Positions 43,296 through 47,632 of a stretch of DNA of 47,632 bases are shown one piece after another (positions within the stretch are counted from its first letter, which is position 1; each line of letters opens with the position of its first letter). This DNA is from Actinomycetes bacterium. GTDB lineage: Bacteria; Actinomycetota; Acidimicrobiia; Acidimicrobiales; RAAP-2. Under the pieces are notes generated by a model. That model saw only the letters and a program-made list of their open reading frames with translations, made no database searches and was not told the origin of the DNA. The stretch covers positions 1 through 47,632 of the forward strand of contig JAJZBX010000015.1 of NCBI GenBank assembly GCA_021846325.1, in the 5' to 3' direction. Made by a program: the position numbers and the translations under genes.

Positions 43296-43922
43296 CTAGC
43301 GCTTCTTCTTAGCCTTCTTTTTGGACTTGGTGCCCGCTGCCTTCAACGCCTTGTCGCGTCCCTTGGCCTTCTTCGACTTGTTCGAAAGCTTCCAGTCCTC
43401 GTGCTCGTCGCGAAGTCGTCCGGCCGGAGGATTTGCGGCGGTCGCGGCGTCGCTCGACGTGACCCCGTCGCGCGCCCCTGCATCTTCGAGCTGATCACTC
43501 GACCCGTCGCCCTCGTCGAAGAACACGCGTTTGACCACCGCCATCTCACTGCCGTGATCGCGACGTCGCACGCTGGCCCGCGGTGTGCGCTCGGTTGGCG
43601 CCGAAATATCCGTGCGCGGCTTCTGCAAGGCGCGCCGAGCCTGCGCGATGCACGTCGCGCCGTAGTACTCGAGCACCCGCGCCAAGTTCACGTCGAGGAA
43701 GACCGCGAGCGCCCGCAGGGTATCGGGCGTGAGACGCCGGTCGTCGTGCTCGTACGCGGCGTAGGTGGAGCGGCTCACGTCGAGCGCGGCCGCCGCGCGC
43801 GTTGGGTCCAGACTCAGGTGGAGCCGTCGGGTGGCCAGCGCACGACCGAGCGTCACCTCGTTCTCAGGCGCAACGAGTTCCGCCGCGTCACCTGCCGAGC
43901 CGGACCCCTCGAACGACGTCAC
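43296..43922 (-). CDS. XRE-type helix-turn-helix protein with lysine-rich tail
   Basis: A 208-residue protein. Residues about 25-85 form an XRE/Cro HTH (LGRALATRRLHLSLDPTRAA, VSRSTYAAYEHDDRRLTPDT). The middle is polar and probably disordered. The last 27 residues are almost pure Lys/Arg/Ala/Gly/Ser (KSKKAKGRDKALKAAG, then TKSKKKAKKKR), resembling histone H1-like or nucleoid protein tails. It could be a DNA-binding regulator with non-specific DNA affinity. The start is GTG 43922 with GATACT 6 nt upstream. It follows the PIN gene by about 10 bp on the same strand and may belong to the same transcript. Function unknown. Confidence 0.75.
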   Translation of the reverse strand: MTSFEGSGSAGDAAELVAPENEVTLGRALATRRLHLSLDPTRAAAALDVSRSTYAAYEHDDRRLTPDTLRALAVFLDVNLARVLEYYGATCIAQARRALQKPRTDISAPTERTPRASVRRRDHGSEMAVVKRVFFDEGDGSSDQLEDAGARDGVTSSDAATAANPPAGRLRDEHEDWKLSNKSKKAKGRDKALKAAGTKSKKKAKKKR

Positions 43923-43932
43923 CCACCCAGTA

Positions 43933-44454
43933 TCACATTTCTAGCGCCGGACAGTGCGATGCCTGGCCCAGGCACCGCTCGATCGCGTACGGCTCGGCCC
44001 TGACCACCCGCGTCGGTCGACGGGCGAAATATGGCTCTGGACCCGCGTTGGATTGGCGTCGAGGGCAACGGGTGCCACGGGTGGTGACCAGCACACCGAC
44101 GTCGTGGTGAATGGCGGTCGCAATAACGATGGCGTCGGGCAACTTGAACGTCTGGCCGTGTCGAGCCGGCGCTCTCGCAGCCACCGCGGCCGTCTCACTA
44201 TTGCGCGCTACCGCGAAGAGGGGGAGACACCCGATGAACGCGAGTGCGTGCGTAACCGACGACTCGACGTCACGCGATGGGAAGACCGGCGTCTCAGCAA
44301 GCGCAGAGGGGACCGCTCGTTGATTGCCTCGCCGATGACCGTGCTCCAATGCTCGCTTTGCGCCGAGTTGGTGCGCGTCGCGCTCGTCGCACAAACCGAT
44401 GACAGTACCTGCGTCGATGACGGTTAACCCATTCGTTGTGACGTTGCTCAACAA
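43933..44454 (-). CDS. PIN domain protein (VapC-like toxin)
   Basis: About 173 residues from TTG 44454 (or TTG 44451), just after the antitoxin stop; there is no ATG near the domain start. The PIN core shows VIDAGTVIGLCDERDAHQ with the first acidic residue, a central acidic position in VPSALAETPVFPSRD, and the C-terminal LPDAIVIATAIHHDVGVLVTT with the late acidic residue. PIN toxins are Mg2+-dependent RNases. After VLVTT a tail of about 45 Arg/Pro-rich residues does not resemble the family; a frameshift near that point is possible. It is paired with the AbrB-like antitoxin. The gene may be active or decayed. Confidence 0.7.
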   Translation of the reverse strand: MLSNVTTNGLTVIDAGTVIGLCDERDAHQLGAKRALEHGHRRGNQRAVPSALAETPVFPSRDVESSVTHALAFIGCLPLFAVARNSETAAVAARAPARHGQTFKLPDAIVIATAIHHDVGVLVTTRGTRCPRRQSNAGPEPYFARRPTRVVRAEPYAIERCLGQASHCPALEM

Positions 44455-44455
44455 T

Positions 44456-44629
44456 TCAACGTTGGAATACGCCGAGCAAGGATCCAGCGAGACACTCCAG
44501 AACATCTTCTTCACCTTCGAGCATCACCCGTCCAGCTCCGTCGGCTCTGGCCATCACACGCTCGCCCGCCTCCAAATCGGTGAGCCGCATCACTTCAATC
44601 GTGATGGTCACGTGACGCTTCTCGCTCAT
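44456..44629 (-). CDS. AbrB-like antitoxin
   Basis: A small gene of 57 codons. The protein begins MSEKRHVTITIEVM and contains LEAGERVMARADGAGRVMLE, the swapped-hairpin AbrB/VapB pattern (in kin: VTIPxEV...L..GDRV), then a helical part EEDVLECLAGSLLGVFQR that would wrap the toxin. The stop TGA lies 1 nt before the likely TTG start of the PIN toxin, the spacing expected for a type II toxin-antitoxin operon. No clear -10 was found upstream. Confidence 0.72.
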   Translation of the reverse strand: MSEKRHVTITIEVMRLTDLEAGERVMARADGAGRVMLEGEEDVLECLAGSLLGVFQR

Positions 44630-44656
44630 CCGGATGCCACCCGCCGTGACTTTTCG

Positions 44657-44665
44657 TTATCCACA
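44657..44665 (+). other. Single consensus DnaA box
   Basis: TTATCCACA, a perfect match to the DnaA box, lies in the 235-bp gap between the antitoxin and the ornithine cyclodeaminase homologue. The gap also has two TGTCACA direct repeats about 20 bp apart (near 44703-44735). One isolated nonamer may be chance. Confidence 0.25.
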
Positions 44666-44864
44666 TTTGCAAAGCAGAGCAGTCTCGCCCCGCCGAGGAG
44701 GTGTCACAAATCGATGCCACATTGTCACACTGGGCCGTGGCGCATGACCACTGCCCCTGGTCTTGAATATCAGGTACTGATTGAGTGTCCCATCGTGGCC
44801 GTCACGCGATGACCCACGTTGCTTGTCGTGGTATCCGGCCGGCCAGCCGACCTACCGCGTGCAC

Positions 44865-45803
44865 TTACCCGCTGTGACCGTTCAATCGGTTGGCGATGCT
44901 CGCAACCAGGCGGTCAACCAGATAGGCCTCAGTTCCGGCGAGACCAACCGAGAAGAACACCGAGAGTCCTTGCGGGGTTCGACGCTCACCAGTCTCGCCA
45001 GCCCGAATGGAGCCGAGGGTCACGAGCCGCTGCTCATGGTCGGTACCAGATAGCACGTGGCGCGGGGCGTATGCGCCAACCTGGTCGACCGAGTCGGTGA
45101 CCAACAGCGATGCGGCCTCGGCCAAGTCCAATCCGAACTCAGCTCGCCCCTGCTGCTTCGGACCCACCGTCGTCACGTACGCGCCGGGGGCGACCCAGGC
45201 CGTCTCGATTACCGGAACCGGGCTACTAGTAGCGAGCACGACGATCTCGGCCCCCTCGCAAGCCGATCGAGGATTCGCCGTTGGTCTAGTCACGCCCGTG
45301 ACGAGCGGCGCCACGCGCTCGACAAACTTCGCTCGGCGCTGCGGGTCGCGCCCATAGACCCGAACTTCTCGGAGGTCGCGGACAGCGGCGATCGCCCAGA
45401 TCTGGGCGTACGCCTGCGTGCCGGTACCGATGACCGCGGCGACGCTGGCCCGCGGGGCCGCCAGGGCAGCCGCGGCGACACCGCCGATAGCGCCCGCCCG
45501 GCGGGGACCGAGCTCGTTGCCAACCGCCATCGCGCGCAGGATCCCCGATGCCTCGTCATGCACGACGACCACCTGGGCTCCCGGCTCCGCCGCGAAACTG
45601 TCGTAGGAGCGGTACCCGAACCATGATCCACGAAGACGCCCCGTCGTGAACACCAATCGACCGTCGCCGAAGTCGGCGTGCACCCTGGGCGGCGCGACCA
45701 GCTCGCCACGATGGTGAGCATCGATTGCCTCACCCATCCACGCCACGGCGTCGGCCGCGCTCAACTGCGCGACAATATCCTCGTCGTGCAGGATCATCTC
45801 CAC
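44865..45803 (-). CDS. Ornithine cyclodeaminase / mu-crystallin family protein
   Basis: A 312-residue NAD(P)-dependent protein. The nucleotide-binding segment is AAVIGTGTQAYAQIWAIAAV; the N-terminal VAPPRVHADFGDGRLVF and the middle LATSSPVPVIETAWVAPGAYVTTVG are typical. The family includes ornithine cyclodeaminase, alanine dehydrogenase of archaea and cyclic ketimine (pyrroline-2-carboxylate) reductases, so the reaction is not certain. The start is GTG 45803 with the in-frame ATG 45797 as alternative; CAGAAT 7 nt upstream may be a weak -10. No metabolic partner genes are nearby, and the locus lies among toxin-antitoxin and IS genes. Confidence 0.86.
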   Translation of the reverse strand: MEMILHDEDIVAQLSAADAVAWMGEAIDAHHRGELVAPPRVHADFGDGRLVFTTGRLRGSWFGYRSYDSFAAEPGAQVVVVHDEASGILRAMAVGNELGPRRAGAIGGVAAAALAAPRASVAAVIGTGTQAYAQIWAIAAVRDLREVRVYGRDPQRRAKFVERVAPLVTGVTRPTANPRSACEGAEIVVLATSSPVPVIETAWVAPGAYVTTVGPKQQGRAEFGLDLAEAASLLVTDSVDQVGAYAPRHVLSGTDHEQRLVTLGSIRAGETGERRTPQGLSVFFSVGLAGTEAYLVDRLVASIANRLNGHSG

Positions 45804-46231
45804 GACCGCAATTCTGGCACCCCGCGCATCCGCTCGTGTCAGCCCGGCCGAGAGCTCACCAGTTCCTCAGCCGTTGTGGGGACAAGCTCCGTGGCTGAAC
45901 CTGGAGGGAAGGTGCGACCACGATGCGAAGCAGTTAGCCGTGGTGTGGCACATCGCGATGAAACGGGAACAGAAGCACCGACCCTGGTCGGTGTCTAGAT
46001 ACTTCGGCTCAGAACTCAGGAGGAGTGCATCAGGCTACTTGCCTCACTCCTCTGCCCACCGAGTTTGCCGGGCCAGAGTCGGCTACAGGGATCTTGATCC
46101 GTGTCTCCACGCAGGCTTCACTTCGTGTGCGTCCTTTGGTGCGACAACGTCGATGCGCTAGGCAAGGATAATTGGTGTTCGGTAGTGCGCCGCACTTGAG
46201 ACCGCTGACCAATTACCGAGCGTTAACGACC
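45804..46231. other. 428-bp intergenic stretch, no gene recognised
   Basis: GAGGAGTG (46020-46027) and CACTCCTC (46045-46052) form a perfect 8-bp inverted repeat around a 17-nt spacer. A plus-strand frame at 45874-46161 has some charged, ordered-looking sequence (HDAKQLAVVWHIAMKREQ) but no ribosome site or family match, and may be a gene remnant. Otherwise I see nothing. Confidence 0.4.
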
Positions 46232-46248
46232 GATACCACAGTGGTATC
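46232..46248. promoter_or_regulatory. Palindromic operator of the RHH/Doc operon
   Basis: GATACCAC (46232-46239) and GTGGTATC (46241-46248) form a perfect inverted repeat with a single A at the centre. It overlaps the -10 box TATCAT (46245-46250), which ends 6 nt before the ATG at 46257. TTAACG at 46223-46228 may be the -35, with a 16-bp spacer. This is the expected site for autorepression by the antitoxin or toxin-antitoxin complex. Confidence 0.8.
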
Positions 46249-46256
46249 ATGATCCG

Positions 46257-46463
46257 ATGGCATTCACCCTTAGAACCGACGCCACTCTCGAGGAGGCGCT
46301 CACCTCCCTCTCCGAATTCGAAGGCGTCTCACGCCAAGAAGTCATCCGGCGCGCGGTGCTCGACCGACTTGAGCGATCCGGCCACGTGGCACGGGTCGAT
46401 GAATCGACTCATCGCATGGCGACACGCTGGAACGATGTTCTGGAGCGACTTGGCTCTGCATGA
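46257..46463 (+). CDS. Ribbon-helix-helix antitoxin
   Basis: A 68-residue protein with a CopG/Arc-like layout: strand MAFTLRTD, helix ATLEEALTSLSEFEG and helix SRQEVIRRAVLDRLE, followed by a short C-terminal segment (DESTHRMATRWNDVLERL) that would bind the toxin. The start is ATG 46257, leaderless by its -10 spacing. The stop overlaps the Doc start (ATGA). It should neutralise Doc and repress the operon through the palindrome just upstream. In the classical P1 pair the antitoxin is Phd-type, so an RHH partner is a variation. Confidence 0.82.
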   Translation: MAFTLRTDATLEEALTSLSEFEGVSRQEVIRRAVLDRLERSGHVARVDESTHRMATRWNDVLERLGSA

Positions 46464-46825
46464 GCGAGATCGAATACCTCGAGCTCGAGGACATCATCAT
46501 GATGGTTCGAACCCTTGGAATCGGTCCAGTTCGTGATGTTGGGCTGTTGGACTCGGCGGTCAATAGGCCCCGGTCCAGTGCCTTTGGTGAGGACGCCTAC
46601 GCGACAATCAGTCTCAAGGCCGCTGCGCTCTTGCAGTCGATGACCAAGAACCACGCGCTCGTGGATGGTAACAAGCGACTCGCGTGGCTGAGCACGGTCG
46701 TATTTTGCGATCTCAACGGGATGGCCCCGCAACTCACCGATGACCAAGCATTCCAGCTTGTCTACGACATCGCCAGCTCGCAACTGGATATCGAGGTGAT
46801 TGCCGGTCGACTTTTCCTCCAATGA
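46460..46825 (+). CDS. doc: Doc-type Fic-fold toxin (death on curing)
   Basis: A 121-residue Fic-fold protein. The motif HALVDGNKRLAW (His65, Asp69, Gly70, Asn71, Lys72, Arg73) matches Doc and Fic (HxFx[D/E]GNxR), with Lys at the position that distinguishes Doc from AMPylating Fic. Doc phosphorylates and inactivates elongation factor Tu. Length is normal for Doc. It is coupled to an RHH antitoxin with an autoregulatory operator; such modules stabilise plasmids or mobile islands, which fits the IS elements next to it. Confidence 0.9.
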   Translation: MSEIEYLELEDIIMMVRTLGIGPVRDVGLLDSAVNRPRSSAFGEDAYATISLKAAALLQSMTKNHALVDGNKRLAWLSTVVFCDLNGMAPQLTDDQAFQLVYDIASSQLDIEVIAGRLFLQ

Positions 46826-46888
46826 AATAGAGAGAATCAAGCCTTGAATGCTCGGAACCGGTCAGGTCGAATGAGGCACTCGGTCGCT

Positions 46889-47212
46889 CTAGATGTTAGC
46901 GAGCACCTCCTTGATTGGCGCATTGATCCACACGATTTCGGGGATAGTGGGCGCTCGTGGCGAGATCCGACGAAAGCGAATCGGGTTGGCGTCGAAGGCA
47001 GCGCTCAATATGGCTTGGCGTTGCTCGCGAATCTCGAGATGGGTGCCGTAGTGCACCGAGGCTGGAGTGTGCAGTCCGATGCCCGAGTGACGGTGGACGT
47101 GATTGTAATTATCGAAGAACACGTCGCTGAATGCGCGCGCATCCTCCATGCAGCCGAAGCGTTCGGGGAACGTCGGACAGTACTTGAAGGTCTTGAACGC
47201 TGACTCACTGAT
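46889..47212 (-). pseudogene. IS3-family transposase OrfB, C-terminal fragment
   Basis: About 105 residues of an IS3 integrase core remain: ISESAFKTFKYCPTFPERFG, then EDARAFSDVFFDNYNHVHRH and SGIGLHTPASVHYG, with the conserved final acidic residue (E) of the DDE triad expected in the SES segment. The rest of the protein and the first two catalytic residues are absent. On its 5' side the sequence changes near 47205-47225 to the left end of another IS3 element, suggesting that this element inserted into or next to it. The C-terminal readthrough (PIKEVLANI) differs from the usual end. Confidence 0.85.
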
Positions 47213-47259
47213 TCGGTCCAGGTTCCCCGGAGACTCCATACCTTGGAAGAGGATGGAGC

Positions 47260-47595
47260 ATGGCGAAGAGCAAACCCGGACAGAAGAGGTACCCGCCTGA
47301 GCTGAAGGAACGCGCGACGAAGATGGTTCGCGACCTTCGTGCTCAGGACCCGAAGGACATAAACGTGATTTCGCGAGTGGCGCGTCAGCTCGGCGTTGGA
47401 ACTGAGTCGCTGCGCACCTGGGTCAAGCAGGCCGAGATCGATGACGGTCAACGAGCGGGCCTCACCACCGAAGAGCGGGCGGAGCTGGCAAGGCTGCGCA
47501 AGGAGAACTTCGAGCTGCAGCGTTCCAATGACATCCTGCAAGCAGCGGCGACTTTCTTCGGGGCGCAGCTCGAGCGCCGTCAACAAAGGAAGTAG
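47260..47595 (+). CDS. IS3-family transposase OrfA
   Basis: A 111-residue protein with an N-terminal helix-turn-helix (YPPELKERATKMVRDL, ISRVARQLGVGTESLRTWV) and a C-terminal leucine-zipper-like helix (LARLRKENFELQRSNDILQ) followed by AAATFFGAQLERRQ. This is the DNA-binding part of the IS3 transposase, normally fused to OrfB by a -1 frameshift. GGAGGATGGAGC-like bases before the ATG (GAGGATGGAGC) give the ribosome site. Confidence 0.93.
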   Translation: MAKSKPGQKRYPPELKERATKMVRDLRAQDPKDINVISRVARQLGVGTESLRTWVKQAEIDDGQRAGLTTEERAELARLRKENFELQRSNDILQAAATFFGAQLERRQQRK

Positions 47596-47632
47596 TTGCT
47601 TTCATCGACGCCCACCGGGATCACCTGACCGG
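47592..47632 (+). CDS. IS3-family transposase OrfB, start only (cut by window edge)
   Basis: The -1 frame relative to orfA reads VVAFIDAHRDHLT at the window edge, matching the N-terminus of IS3 OrfB integrases. Expression is expected by -1 frameshifting in the AACAAAGGAAG region just upstream; no separate strong start is seen. Confidence 0.8.

Larger units (their letters stand above)
47205..47632 (+). mobile_element. IS3-family element, left part (continues past the window)
   Basis: The left end is probably near 47205-47225, where the older transposase remnant stops and a GGTTCCCCGGAGACTCC-type sequence begins that resembles left ends of actinobacterial IS3 elements. It carries a complete orfA and the start of orfB in the -1 frame. 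The right end lies outside, so the exact terminal repeat cannot be confirmed. Confidence 0.75.

Noticed and set aside
45874..46161. 95-residue plus-strand frame resembling a transposase or maturase tail
   Set aside because: Similarity is only impressionistic; no ribosome site and no motif that I can name.

Overview
This window is high-GC actinobacterial DNA. The evidence is the GC-rich codon use, GTG/TTG starts, a LexA operator of the GAAC-N4-GTTC type, an ImuA'-ImuB-DnaE2 mutasome, and many promoters whose -10 box (TANNNT) ends 6-7 nt before the start codon, as expected for leaderless mRNAs. A member of Acidimicrobiia or a related deep actinobacterial lineage is my best guess, not a proven one. 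No rRNA, tRNA or CRISPR array was seen.

Layout. 1-4.5 kb: a heterodimeric ABC exporter (first gene cut by the window edge) and an ABC-F ATPase. 4.6-12.7 kb: methionine and methyl-cycle genes (metY, metX, later the SAH hydrolase), interrupted by an alpha/beta hydrolase, a glutaredoxin-thioredoxin reductase fusion divergent from a TetR regulator with a clear shared palindrome, a small membrane-anchored protein and ychF. 12.7-20.7 kb, minus strand: an S9 peptidase; a five-gene operon (ATPase, permease, NMT1-like binding protein, ribokinase, nucleoside hydrolase) that looks like nucleoside uptake and breakdown; two tandem PIG-L/LmbE deacetylases. 20.8-24 kb: an Nramp-fold transporter with a remodelled metal site next to a soluble PRC-barrel/MgtE_N/CBS protein. 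24-27.3 kb: a threonine aldolase-like enzyme divergent from a thioesterase, FabH and a nucleotidyltransferase.

27.3-32.9 kb is a DNA-damage island. imuA'-imuB-dnaE2 runs on the minus strand and an SRAP (YedK/HMCES) protein on the plus strand, with a perfect LexA box between them that contains the imuA' start codon. Next comes a 486-bp tandem duplication (one mismatch found) with hairpins and DnaA-box-like nonamers, closed by a perfect 17-bp hairpin. 33.9-43.1 kb holds two ABC importer operons: a branched-chain amino acid type (livG-F-H-M-K) and a polyamine/iron type (binding protein, two permeases, ATPase).

43.3-47.6 kb looks accessory: an XRE protein with a lysine tail, an AbrB/PIN toxin-antitoxin pair, an ornithine cyclodeaminase homologue, an RHH/Doc toxin-antitoxin pair with its own palindromic operator, an IS3 transposase remnant, and the start of another IS3 element running off the edge.

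The most interesting candidate systems are (i) the Nramp-related transporter paired with a stand-alone MgtE-type Mg2+ sensor protein, (ii) the SRAP-mutasome SOS island, and (iii) the duplicated structured, DnaA-box-containing segment beside it.
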